Source of the DNA: Dyadobacter chenwenxiniae
Lineage (GTDB): Bacteria > Bacteroidota > Bacteroidia > Cytophagales > Spirosomataceae
Length of the DNA stretch: 64,000 nucleotides
Direction: 5' to 3'
NCBI RefSeq assembly: GCF_022869785.1
Contig: NZ_CP094997.1
Span: 6,133,001 to 6,197,000, forward strand
The first letter of the stretch is position 1. Each line of letters starts with the position of its first letter. The translations under genes and the position numbers were made by a program. Shown here one piece after another: positions 27,001 to 34,221 of this stretch. The notes beneath the pieces were generated by a model that made no database searches, was not told where the DNA came from, and saw only the letters and a program-made list of their open reading frames with translations.

Positions 27001-27274
27001 CGTCCAGCACACTTGCATTCACTACGACTTCTTTTGAGATATAGCCGATGTAGCTGAATGTCAATGTTTTTCCTTTTTCAACGGAGATAGAATATTCTCC
27101 TTTATCGTTTGTTGTGGTTCCACGGGTTGTGCCCTTTACCACGACGTTCACACCGGCAATCTCTCCGCCGGATGCGTCATTTACTTTCCCGGATACTGTC
27201 ATTTCCTGTGCATAGCCTTCGAGGGCCAGCATGGAGAGCAGTACCAACACAATGTTCAGTACATGTTTTTTCAT
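24089..27274 (-). CDS. SusC/RagA-family TonB-linked outer membrane transporter
   Basis: A 1061-residue SusC-type transporter. A signal peptide (ending near GYAQ) is followed by a carboxypeptidase-regulatory-like domain (about 25-100, VSGKVNDASGGEIAGVNVVV), the TonB box region (ALNEVVVTALGI), the plug (NALAGRVAGVNVSK, QPLYVIDGIPMDNN, IESITVLKGANAAALYGSRA) and a large barrel. The ending FPSTRSYGFNLRATF is the usual C-terminal strand. It imports an oligosaccharide or peptide across the outer membrane with TonB energy. It is followed at once by susD. The symporter gene upstream and the AraC regulator beyond suggest a sugar-uptake locus. Confidence 0.96.
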   Translation of the reverse strand: MKKHVLNIVLVLLSMLALEGYAQEMTVSGKVNDASGGEIAGVNVVVKGTTRGTTTNDKGEYSISVEKGKTLTFSYIGYISKEVVVNASVLDVNLAAEATALNEVVVTALGISRDKRALAYSITEVNGNNLTSAREANLGNALAGRVAGVNVSKIATGPAGSSRVIIRGNKSLQGNNQPLYVIDGIPMDNNNFGQAGLWGGSDEGDGLSSINPDDIESITVLKGANAAALYGSRAANGVINVITKRGTKRKGVGIEFGSNYVFEKLNDLSDLQKTYGTGSYVERVATKPANQNQAYEWGDDSWGPKFDNSQVIGFDGKMRPYAHAGDNFSRYLKTGHAFTNNLAFSGGNETQNFRASVTNLKSTSIIPNSGFDRLNLSLSTNAKFGKKLTLDAKVLYSEEKAKNRPNVSDSPGNAIQTLWRIPGDQNVLDYYGDPNKPGAIPAGTDEASLSLWGKKVGEEFQQANNNWGQNPYWTAYQFIKSDQKNRIITSGQLKYQLTDWLFIQGRVGMDKYSRRAEGLTPEGTGYQRGGARNLGNWDVQEVNAEYTIGITKEFGKFGITAFGGGNRMRRKYEYTNVYGNGFNVAFFPALNNLKGKTWDYTPEESGINSLLGSAEVSYNGFLFLTATARNDWFSVLNPETNSILYPSIGSSFVFSDAIKGLPGWLSYGKIRASWAQVGNVTIGPYATNLTYSLNGNPHLGYPMASFSSAMGNGGNIPNSMLKPLTVTETEIGIDFRLFNNKIGVDFTYYDQQTTDDILNATISRSSGFGSTSVNLGKLQNRGIELLLTATPLKSSSVTWDLTLNLARNSNKVKSLIDGVDELVMDEPRTRNAYIKNIVGQPFGMITGRVQKLSPDGQPVFHSDGRPVGSAGYEVIGNGIAKLTGGLTNAFNYKGFDLSFLVDFKVGGDILSGTNMRLDSWGVSKRSLQGREGEAPLTVTGVTQEGTDYKPFTKTLTPQEAYNYWGSVGGEADAVTTMYLYDASFVKLRQLTLGYSFPKKLLEKTPLQNLTLSFVGRNLAILFKNIDNVDPESTYSNGNSQGFDYFGFPSTRSYGFNLRATF

Positions 27275-27334
27275 ACGCTTTCTTTTCTAGAATTAGGTTA
27301 ATCGATTGGTAACATTAGACTGTAAAATCCGGCT

Positions 27335-27342
27335 CAAATATA
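27335..27342 (-). promoter_or_regulatory. Possible -7 element for susCD
   Basis: The minus strand reads TATATTTG (TAnnTTTG), about 60 bases upstream of susC. No convincing -33 TTG lies 19-21 bases upstream, as is common for activated promoters. The rest of the 283-base gap is AT-rich with nothing else I can name. Confidence 0.35.
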
Positions 27343-27557
27343 CCACCGTGAAGAGCATACCCGTATAGTTATTTTTTATCTGAAAATAACACATTTTTAA
27401 CAGTATGATAACTTTGGGAATCAGAATTTTTTACGGGAATATTTCGTAAGCGTTTGTTTATCAAAGAGTTGTTACTGGAATCGCCTAAACAGGGTTTGAT
27501 ACAAATTTTATTGTAATTCCTGACGTCGTTTATGCCTATACGTTAATAGATCTTAAG

Positions 27558-29387
27558 TCAGTTGTCAGGTAATTTTTGATACCAGGTTTTCCATAGAATC
27601 AATGTCGAAACAGCCAGAATTATCGCTGCTATGACTGTTTGAGTCGGCATTAGTAAAACCAGAAAAACGGGTAAAGCTGTGATAGAAGTTTGAGCCGCAA
27701 TGCCAATCAGCACATTGAACATGTCCCATTTGAAATTTTGGTTGGGACTGAACAATGGATCTTCGGCTTTTACAGCAGCTAAGACCGGCCCCCAGAATCC
27801 CCATGGTCTGACTGTTTTGTAAAAGTTTTTTAATGTTTCAAAATCTGTCGGAGGTGTAAGCAATGATCCTGCGACTGCCCCAACCGTTGAAATGGCCAGA
27901 ATTATCGGAAAATAAAAAAGCGGGACGGTGCCTTGGAAAATGTAAGGAGCCGCTAATGCACAAATGATCCCGGACAACATTCCCCAGAAAAAACCACTGC
28001 TATTAAACCGCCACCAATGCCATTTCAAAACATTGGAAGCGATATAACCGCCAAACAAAGCAGAAACGATCCATTGCAGAATGGTGTTGACGTCTTTTGC
28101 CAGGAAACCAAGCAATATACTAATTGTCACAACGACAAGCCCCAGCAAGTAATTCATCCTCGAGATCTGTTTGTTGCTGGCCTTTGGATTAAATGATTTT
28201 AAGTAAATATCATTCACCAGATATGCCTGCGCCGCATTGAATGTGCCTGCAAAGGTTCCCATGAACGCGCCCATTAGCCCAACCAACACCAAGCCCAGCA
28301 AGCCCGGGGGAATATATGTGTTAAGCACTGCCGGCAGGATTCTTTCAAAATCTTTTTTGTCGGCAATGGAAATATTGAGGTCCTTGTAAAATAGCAATCC
28401 GAGAATCGTGACACCGATGATGAGCAAATAACGCGTTGGCAGCAGCACCACATTTACGATCATGCTCATAAGCGCAGCCTCGCGGGGTGTTTTTGCTGAG
28501 AGGATTTTTTGCATATCATAACTGGGAATGGGTCCTGCTAAGCTCGCCAAAATGCCTTTTGCCGTCATCAGCGCGAAGAAATAGCCGAAAGGAGAAAATC
28601 CGTTCGCCCTGATTTTTTCATTCACTTCGGGAATGCGTGTGCTCCAGTCGAGATTGAGTTCTTTCCCGAAAAATATATTATTCCAGCCAACGGGAACGGG
28701 CAACGCTTGTGCATTATGCAGTGCCATCATGGCTATGACCGCAATGATTACGGACACAAAAACCATGATTGCATAATGGATCATATCGGCCCAGACAATA
28801 CTTTTCATGCCTCCCAGCAGAGAATAAAATACGGTAAACAATGTGAAAATGACACCGTAAAAATGAGCGGCATAGTCCGACGGGATTCTAAAAGATAAAT
28901 AGGGCTGTACAAAATGCCAGGGAATGAAAATTTCGATAAACTTCCCTAACCCGATAAACCCGTATGCCATAAAACCCAGACAGCTCAGGAGGGCAAATGC
29001 GATGATGGCCTTGTGCGATGGCAATGCATCTTTTTTGTTCCCAAACCGCGTAAGCATCCATTCCGCACCCGTTGAAACATTGGACCGCCGCAGCCAGACG
29101 GACAAATACACCATCATGAAAATCTGGTTGAAAACGGGCCACAGCCAGGGCAGCCAAATGCTTTTCACGCCATACACAAACATGATAGAAACCATCCAGA
29201 CGGTCCCGGAAATATCGAACATTCCCGATGCATTGGAAATACCGAGCATCCAGAAAGGCATTGATCTCCCACCAAGCATGTAGTCGTTTTTGCTTTTTTG
29301 AGCCTGTTTTTTGAGGATGATCCCAATAACAGTTACCAACACGAGGTAAGCAATGATGACAAGGAAATCAATCGGTTTTATTTTCAT
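27558..29387 (-). CDS. Sodium:solute symporter (SSS family)
   Basis: A 609-residue polytopic protein of the SSS family, with about 13-14 membrane helices from residue 8 on. Recognisable pieces are KNDYMLGGRSMPFWMLGISN (about 33-52), the helix pair around YSLLGGMKSIVWADMIHYAI (the family's G-G-x-x-S-V-x-W-T-D signature in variant form) and GLMGAFMGTFAGTFNAAQAY. It should couple Na+ to uptake of a sugar, organic acid or similar solute across the inner membrane. It lies upstream of susCD on the same strand and is divergent from an AraC regulator, so it may carry the monomer released from the SusCD cargo. Confidence 0.9.
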   Translation of the reverse strand: MKIKPIDFLVIIAYLVLVTVIGIILKKQAQKSKNDYMLGGRSMPFWMLGISNASGMFDISGTVWMVSIMFVYGVKSIWLPWLWPVFNQIFMMVYLSVWLRRSNVSTGAEWMLTRFGNKKDALPSHKAIIAFALLSCLGFMAYGFIGLGKFIEIFIPWHFVQPYLSFRIPSDYAAHFYGVIFTLFTVFYSLLGGMKSIVWADMIHYAIMVFVSVIIAVIAMMALHNAQALPVPVGWNNIFFGKELNLDWSTRIPEVNEKIRANGFSPFGYFFALMTAKGILASLAGPIPSYDMQKILSAKTPREAALMSMIVNVVLLPTRYLLIIGVTILGLLFYKDLNISIADKKDFERILPAVLNTYIPPGLLGLVLVGLMGAFMGTFAGTFNAAQAYLVNDIYLKSFNPKASNKQISRMNYLLGLVVVTISILLGFLAKDVNTILQWIVSALFGGYIASNVLKWHWWRFNSSGFFWGMLSGIICALAAPYIFQGTVPLFYFPIILAISTVGAVAGSLLTPPTDFETLKNFYKTVRPWGFWGPVLAAVKAEDPLFSPNQNFKWDMFNVLIGIAAQTSITALPVFLVLLMPTQTVIAAIILAVSTLILWKTWYQKLPDN

Positions 29388-29631
29388 GAAAAAGGTCAGG
29401 CGTCCATGGTATGCTTGGTTTGGTGAATTTAAAATACAAATGACAGATTACCATCTTCATTGCGCTGCTTAACCCTTTTCAAAACATATTTACTAGCCGC
29501 ACCGAATAGATAGTTCAAAATATACTGGCACTGGAAGGTGCATATTTGTTTGAGATTCTATTATTTTGATATAATACATTTTTAACATTAAATGGTTATA
29601 TTTAACTTAACATGTAAACCTGCACTAATAT

Positions 29632-30516
29632 ATGAGTGAAATTTACCGCGAAATTACCCCGTTGACCCAGTATGACTGCTTTACAATCTTTGCCCGAAAA
29701 AAGACCGTTTTTGATTTCCCCTTACACAGCCACGACGAATTTGAATTGAACCTGGTGCTATCTGCGAAGGGCGTGAAGAGGATTGTTGGAGATCATACGG
29801 AGGTTATTGATGATGCTGAGCTGGTGTTGGTCGGCAATAATCTACCGCATGGCTGGTTGACCAACGCCTACAAATGGCATGAGGGTGTGCCCGAGGTCCA
29901 TGAAATTACCGTCCAGTTTCACCGGGACCTTTTCGATGATAAGTTTTTGAAACGCAACCAACTGTTTTTTGTCCGTTCATTGCTGGAGAAATCGGCCAAG
30001 GGGATTGCTTTTTCCAAAGAAACGATCGATCGCATCACGCCGCGACTTACTGCGCTCGTTCAGAAAAGCGGGTTTGATTCTATTCTTGAGTTAATGTCCA
30101 TCCTGCACGATTTGTCCGTTTCAAGAAACATGCGGACGCTTTCCAACAGCACATTTACAGATGAAAACGTCAATTTCAACAGCAGAAGGATTGAAAAAGT
30201 GTTTGCGCATATGCGCGACAATTATGACAAAGAGATCAATCTGGGAAGTATTTCAAAGCTGGCCGGAATGTCTGAGGTTTCTTTCAGCCGGTTTATTAAA
30301 AAACGCACGGGGAAAACATTCATTGAAAGCTTGAATGAGATCCGGCTGGGTCATGCGTCAAGATCGCTGATTAACACGACCAACACGATTTCGGAAATTG
30401 CTTATAAATGCGGGTTCAATAATTTATCGTATTTCAACCGCATTTTCAAAAGTAAAAATGGCTGCACGCCTAAGGAATTCCGGGACAATTATTCGGGAAC
30501 GAGGACTTTTATCTGA
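29632..30516 (+). CDS. AraC-family transcriptional regulator
   Basis: A 294-residue regulator. An N-terminal cupin-like sensing domain spans about 15-110 (FDFPLHSHDEFELNLVLSAK) and a C-terminal AraC double HTH spans about 185-290 (GSISKLAGMSEVSFSRFIKK, then ISEIAYKCGFNNLSYFNRIF, ending CTPKEFRDNY). It is divergent from the symporter gene across a 244-base region, so control of the symporter and perhaps susCD is likely. The effector is probably a sugar, inferred from context. Confidence 0.93.
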   Translation: MSEIYREITPLTQYDCFTIFARKKTVFDFPLHSHDEFELNLVLSAKGVKRIVGDHTEVIDDAELVLVGNNLPHGWLTNAYKWHEGVPEVHEITVQFHRDLFDDKFLKRNQLFFVRSLLEKSAKGIAFSKETIDRITPRLTALVQKSGFDSILELMSILHDLSVSRNMRTLSNSTFTDENVNFNSRRIEKVFAHMRDNYDKEINLGSISKLAGMSEVSFSRFIKKRTGKTFIESLNEIRLGHASRSLINTTNTISEIAYKCGFNNLSYFNRIFKSKNGCTPKEFRDNYSGTRTFI

Positions 30517-30518
30517 CG

Positions 30519-30588
30519 GTTTGAAAGTAGAAAGTTCAGAGTTTAAAGTGTTTAGACTTTATACCCTGAACTTTTTACTTTGAACGCT
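30519..30588. terminator. Large imperfect hairpin between araC-type gene and ilvE
   Basis: The arm GTTTGAAAGTAGAAAGTTCAG (from 30519) pairs imperfectly with CTGAACTTTTTACTTTGAAC (30569-30588). It lies between two convergent genes and is rich in T on one strand and A on the other, fitting a bidirectional terminator. Confidence 0.6.
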
Positions 30589-30607
30589 TTGGCCAAACTT
30601 CAAAAAA

Positions 30608-31675
30608 CTATACTTTCAGCATCCAGCCAAATGTATCTTCCTCTTTGCCTGTGCGTAAGTCAGTTAAGTAATGTTTTACTTTATTTACAAATGAATCTTC
30701 TTTGATCTCAGGAAGTGGGTAGTCAACTCCTTCATACGCGATAGATGCAAATGGAGATATCACGACAGCTGTTCCAGCGCCAAATGCAGCTTCCAGACTT
30801 CCGTCTTTCAAGCCATCGACAATTTCCTTCACACTTACCCTGCGTTCCTCCACCGGAATGCCCCAATGTTGCGCAATGGCAACGATGCTTTTGCGGGTAA
30901 TGCCGTCCAATGTGGTTTCAGAAACGTAAGGTGTCACTAATTTACCATCCAGTATGAACATAATGTTCATTGTTCCGGATTCTTCAATGTAGGCATGTTC
31001 CCGTGCATCCGTCCAGATCAGCTGATCGTAACCTTCTTGCTGGGCTAATTTTGCAGGATACAATGAGCCAGCGTAGTTTCCGGCACATTTAGTTGCACCT
31101 ACACCACCTTCGGCAGCACGGATGAAATGCGTTTCTACTTTCACACGGGGCGGTTTTGCATAATAAGTGCCAACCGGGCTTGTGAATATGATAAAATAGT
31201 AAGAATCAGAAGGTTTTACACCGATATATGGGTCCGTAGCAAACATATAAGGGCGAATATATAGTGAGCATCCTTCTTGTGAAGGCACCCAGTCAGCATC
31301 CTGGCGAAGCAATTCTGTAAGCCCGCTCATGAAAATTTCTTCCGGAATCGTTGGCATGCAAAGGCGTTCCGCAGATTTATTCAGTCGTTTCCAGTTGTCA
31401 ATGGCGCGGAAAAGAAGCACTTCACCTTCTGCGCTTTTGTAGGCTTTCATGCCCTCAAAAATAGCCTGACCGTAATGCAGGGCAGCGGTTGCAGGGCTTA
31501 GCGAAAGGTCACCATAAGGGACGATGCGCAGGTCTTGCCACTGGCCTTCGCGATATTCGGCGATAAACATGTGGTCGGAAATGTTCCGGCCAAAAACGAG
31601 ATTGTCAAAATCAACCTCTTGCAAACGTGAATTTGTTGTTTGCTGAACCTCTATTTGCAACGTGTCGGCTGTCAT
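30608..31675 (-). CDS. ilvE: Branched-chain amino acid aminotransferase
   Basis: A 355-residue fold-type IV PLP aminotransferase of the larger BCAT type. It catalyses the last step of Val, Leu and Ile synthesis and the first step of their breakdown. Visible motifs are ALHYGQAIFEGMKAYKS (about 64-80), FRAIDNWKRLNKSAERL, SLYIRPYMFATDP and GGVGATKCAGNYAGSLYPAK with the PLP lysine in ATKCAGNY. EESGTMNIMFI and TLDGITRKSIVAIA follow. Length and motifs are normal. The neighbouring genes are unrelated. Confidence 0.95.
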   Translation of the reverse strand: MTADTLQIEVQQTTNSRLQEVDFDNLVFGRNISDHMFIAEYREGQWQDLRIVPYGDLSLSPATAALHYGQAIFEGMKAYKSAEGEVLLFRAIDNWKRLNKSAERLCMPTIPEEIFMSGLTELLRQDADWVPSQEGCSLYIRPYMFATDPYIGVKPSDSYYFIIFTSPVGTYYAKPPRVKVETHFIRAAEGGVGATKCAGNYAGSLYPAKLAQQEGYDQLIWTDAREHAYIEESGTMNIMFILDGKLVTPYVSETTLDGITRKSIVAIAQHWGIPVEERRVSVKEIVDGLKDGSLEAAFGAGTAVVISPFASIAYEGVDYPLPEIKEDSFVNKVKHYLTDLRTGKEEDTFGWMLKV

Positions 31676-31787
31676 AATGCCTAAAATTTAAATTGCGGAT
31701 ATCGTTTTTTAAGGAAGCTCTGCGTCTTTCTTAAGTCCCGCAATTTAAAAAAATAAATCAATAATCAACAGATATTTAGTATAACAA

Positions 31788-32348
31788 TTAAATTTTCGGA
31801 GCAACCCTTGGTTTCCACGTAACTTCCTCAATTTCCAGCTCGTAAGTCATGGCGCGGCAAAGCATAAACAAGTAATCCGACAGGCGATTCAGATAACGAA
31901 TGACAATTTCCTCCACCTCTTCTCCCTGCTGCAAATGGATTACCGCACGCTCCGCGCGACGGCAAACTGTGCGTGCGATATGCCCGAAAGAAACCGACTG
32001 ATGCCCGCCCGGCAAGACAAATGCCCGTAAAGGCGGAATCTGCGAATCAATCACATCCATTTCCTTTTCAAGCAACATTACATCCTCGTCCAGTAAATCC
32101 GGCAAAATCCGCTTCACCTGATCCGATTCAGAAGCCAAATGCGAGCCAATCGTAAAAAGCCGGTCCTGAATTTCCTTCAAAAAGTCCCGCCGATGCGCAT
32201 TCACAAGCTGGTCGCGCAGCATACCAATGTAACTATTCAGCTCATCCACAGTCCCATAAGCATCAATCCGCACATGCGCCTTGCTCAACCGTGTGCCTCC
32301 GATAAGGGACGTGGTTCCTTTGTCACCGGTTTTGGTGTATATTTTCAT
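31788..32348 (-). CDS. pduO: Cob(I)alamin adenosyltransferase, PduO type
   Basis: A 186-residue PduO-type ATP:cob(I)alamin adenosyltransferase that makes adenosylcobalamin. Motifs are MKIYTKTGDKGTTSLIGGTR at the N-terminus, the DELNSYIG segment, VLPGGHQSVSFGHIARTVCRRAERAV (ATP/cobalamin site, read here in parts), and the final LNRLSDYLFMLCRAMTY. Length is normal. A 3' fragment plus the 5' start of this gene, with the middle deleted, recurs at 33057-33144 beyond a PIN toxin module, so this locus has been duplicated and rearranged. It begins 9 bases downstream of the toxin gene. Confidence 0.94.
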   Translation of the reverse strand: MKIYTKTGDKGTTSLIGGTRLSKAHVRIDAYGTVDELNSYIGMLRDQLVNAHRRDFLKEIQDRLFTIGSHLASESDQVKRILPDLLDEDVMLLEKEMDVIDSQIPPLRAFVLPGGHQSVSFGHIARTVCRRAERAVIHLQQGEEVEEIVIRYLNRLSDYLFMLCRAMTYELEIEEVTWKPRVAPKI

Positions 32349-32357
32349 TTATAGAAG

Positions 32358-32789
32358 TTAATGTTGTGTTTCGTTTTCCACAAGGAATGCGTGGAATTGT
32401 TTGGGATTTAAAACCGATAATCTGGGAAATTCAATGTTCTTAAATACATCAAAGTGTTTGTCGAAAGTAACGAGACAAGTGGAATTGGAAGAGATAGCCA
32501 GGTCGGAAAACTTATTATCATCCGGATCATCTTCAATGAGGTTCCACCGAAAATGAGGTTCTGAGAAGACTACATTGCTAGCAGTGCAGAGAATTTCAAG
32601 GACAAGTTGGGCAGTTTTCAGAGAGTAAAATTCTATCAATTTCTCTTCATATTCATCCAGAATACTTGTGCTGACTACCCATTCAAACAGCTCGGATTCA
32701 AAAGCCTGATAAATGAAGAATTCGAAATTTGTTCGGTTAATGGTCTTTATCAAGACATTTGTATCAATCACCACGCTCAATTTACTCAT
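32358..32789 (-). CDS. PIN-domain putative toxin (PIN_3 type)
   Basis: A 143-residue PIN-domain ribonuclease of the putative toxin-antitoxin toxin component family. The acidic residues are visible: Asp in VVIDTNVLIK (about 6-15), Glu in SILDEYEEKLIEFY and Asp in DPDDNKFSDLAISSNSTCLV, followed by TFDKHFDVF. It probably cleaves RNA when freed from its partner. Its start overlaps the end of the upstream small gene by 8 bases, typical of TA modules. It lies between the cobalamin adenosyltransferase gene and a remnant of the same gene. Confidence 0.87.
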   Translation of the reverse strand: MSKLSVVIDTNVLIKTINRTNFEFFIYQAFESELFEWVVSTSILDEYEEKLIEFYSLKTAQLVLEILCTASNVVFSEPHFRWNLIEDDPDDNKFSDLAISSNSTCLVTFDKHFDVFKNIEFPRLSVLNPKQFHAFLVENETQH

Positions 32790-33024
32790 GCTCGGGACCG
32801 GAAGTGGATCTCACATCTTCTGAATCCAGACTTTCATAATCCGAAGCGGAAATGCCTTTTTTCTGAACGACGTTATCCACTTCTTCAAGCAGCTTTTTGC
32901 CAAGATGTTTTACGATGATCTTTTTGATTTCAAGAACATCTTCATCCGGAATCTGACGATCAAACATTCTGAGCAGGCCGATCTGAATTGCATTAAGCCC
33001 TGTTGTGTGATGAGTTGTTTTCAT
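32782..33024 (-). CDS. Putative antitoxin of the PIN toxin
   Basis: An 80-residue acidic protein (MKTTHHTTGLNAIQIGLLRM..., ending STSGPEHE) whose 3' end overlaps the PIN toxin start by 8 bases. Small size, acidity, position upstream of the toxin and translational overlap make it the cognate antitoxin. The stretch LLRMFDRQIPDEDVLEIKKI resembles antitoxins of PIN-family systems in Bacteroidota as I remember them, but I cannot name a DNA-binding fold with certainty. Confidence 0.75.
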   Translation of the reverse strand: MKTTHHTTGLNAIQIGLLRMFDRQIPDEDVLEIKKIIVKHLGKKLLEEVDNVVQKKGISASDYESLDSEDVRSTSGPEHE

Positions 33025-33056
33025 GGCAATTCATTTTATTTCAAATATATCAAGAT

Positions 33057-33144
33057 TTCACCTGATCCGATTCAGAAGCTAAGTGCGAGCCAATCGTAAA
33101 AAGCCGGTCCTGAATTGTCACCGGTTTTGGTGTATATTTTCATT
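33057..33144 (-). pseudogene. Remnant of the cobalamin adenosyltransferase gene
   Basis: Bases 33057-33116 match 32113-32171 inside pduO with only a few changes (for example GAAGCTAAGTGCGAG against GAAGCCAAATGCGAG). Bases 33117-33144 match 32321-32348, the first codons of pduO. The 149 bases between these two blocks are missing. It is therefore a deleted partial copy of the gene's 5' half, same orientation, about 0.8 kb away across the PIN toxin-antitoxin genes. It cannot encode a functional enzyme. Confidence 0.9.
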
Positions 33145-33282
33145 GCGGCTAAGCTCGATTGTTTCTTGCAGTGTATAAGTTTTAGTATTGGGGTCTAAGA
33201 ACAACTTTTCGATTTCCCTAATTTCTACTTTTGTAAGTTCACTTTTGCTTACAGAGACTTTTTTAGTTTTTAGCTCTTTCAT
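33118..33282 (-). CDS. Small antitoxin-like protein downstream of a BrnT-like toxin, running into pduO debris
   Basis: A 54-residue frame starting MKELKTKKVSVSKSELTKVE at 33282. Its start lies inside the end of the BrnT-like gene (20-base overlap), the arrangement of a toxin-antitoxin pair. It is lysine/glutamate rich. Its last codons (after LSRNE) are read from the copied start of pduO, so the C-terminus is either truncated or newly formed. Classical BrnA antitoxins are longer, with a ribbon-helix-helix domain, which I do not see. Confidence 0.55.
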   Translation of the reverse strand: MKELKTKKVSVSKSELTKVEIREIEKLFLDPNTKTYTLQETIELSRNENIHQNR

Positions 33283-33551
33283 AGTAAGTTCTTTTAGTTT
33301 GTTTATTAGCCGGCCAACAAGTTATTGGGCGTATTGTTTCTCCAATTACTGTGTAAACAACAACTTTGAGTCTTCCCAAGTTGCTTAAACCAACGGCAGC
33401 AAATCGCTTCTCGCGAGGATTTGGAATTTCTTTCACCATTTAGATAGCGATCAGCAAATATGCTCTCTACTTCACTGATCGTATTTTCTCTTTCGGGATA
33501 GTCTTCCAAGATATGCCTAATGTTATGGCTATCCCACTCAAATTGATTCAT
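33263..33551 (-). pseudogene. BrnT-like toxin gene with a frameshift
   Basis: From the ATG at 33551 the frame reads MNQFEWDSHNIRHILEDYPE, the BrnT start, and FADRYLNGERNSKSSRE. After that the annotated frame becomes unrelated. Shifting by one base near 33405 gives RFAAVGLSNLGRLKVVVYTV, then IGETIRPITCWPAN and RTYYERAKN to a stop at 33263, which is the BrnT C-terminal half. One extra base therefore breaks the gene (or the read). BrnT is a RelE-fold ribonuclease toxin. A 20-base palindrome at 33579-33598 lies just upstream. Confidence 0.75.
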
Positions 33552-33578
33552 AAAGTTAAATATAGTGTGTAGTGAAAG

Positions 33579-33598
33579 GTTAACTTTTCAAAGTTAAC
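33579..33598. promoter_or_regulatory. Palindromic putative operator of the BrnT-like module
   Basis: GTTAACTTT (33579-33587) and AAAGTTAAC (33590-33598) form a perfect inverted repeat with a 2-base spacer, 28 bases upstream of the BrnT-like start. TA operons commonly autoregulate through such sites. It also faces the divergent membrane-protein gene at 33701. Confidence 0.5.
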
Positions 33599-33700
33599 AT
33601 TATAACGATTAACCTCTTCAATTAGGTTTTAGAAACTCCCGAAGCTAATTTTGCAGCCAAATTTACTATGGCGATAAAACCTCTTGAAGGTTACTGATTC

Positions 33701-34213
33701 ATGAAAGTTACAACATTTGTTATAAAAGTATGGCGCTGGCTGTCGTTGGTTTTGGTCATTGGAGCGCTGATATGGACTTATTCGGTTTTTCCGCAGACGG
33801 TTGCCGTTGATTTCTCAGACAATGGTCTGGCAGAAAAATATCTTGAAAAAGAACACATTTTTTACATTGTGATGGCGCTGTTTCTGCTCAATAATGTGCT
33901 GATAACCGGACTTGCCCGCCATATTCCGAAAGTGGATCCATTGCATTTGCCTATTCTGAATAAAAAAGTTTGGGCGCAGCACCGTGAAGCATTGAGCGAG
34001 CATTTGATCAACTGGCTTTACTGCCTCGTGGCGGTCATTAATACGATTATCGGAATGAGCCTTTTTGCCCTTGCGACCATTAATAGTCAGCAATATAAGC
34101 TCGATGTCTTCGATTTTTCATGGCTGTATTATACTGGTTTAGGACTTATGATCATTGTTTTCCTTTTGCCGCTCAGACTTCTATGGACACCGGCTCCGGA
34201 GGATAAATTGTAG
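33701..34213 (+). CDS. Small inner-membrane protein of unknown function
   Basis: A 170-residue protein with four predicted membrane helices: about 13-32 (LSLVLVIGALIWTYSVF), 54-72 (YIVMALFLLNNVLITGLA), 104-126 (INWLYCLVAVINTIIGMSLFAL) and 142-160 (LYYTGLGLMIIVFLLPLRLL). The central loop is polar and proline-rich. It recalls DUF1648-like membrane proteins but I do not recognise the family securely. The stop lies 8 bases before the queA start, so the two are probably co-transcribed. Confidence 0.75.
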   Translation: MKVTTFVIKVWRWLSLVLVIGALIWTYSVFPQTVAVDFSDNGLAEKYLEKEHIFYIVMALFLLNNVLITGLARHIPKVDPLHLPILNKKVWAQHREALSEHLINWLYCLVAVINTIIGMSLFALATINSQQYKLDVFDFSWLYYTGLGLMIIVFLLPLRLLWTPAPEDKL

Positions 34214-34221
34214 ATAAAGGA

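Noticed and set aside
32349..32357. Cobalamin riboswitch in front of the adenosyltransferase gene
   Set aside because: Only nine bases separate pduO from the toxin gene upstream; there is no room, and no B12-box-like sequence was noticed there or before the TonB-dependent receptor.
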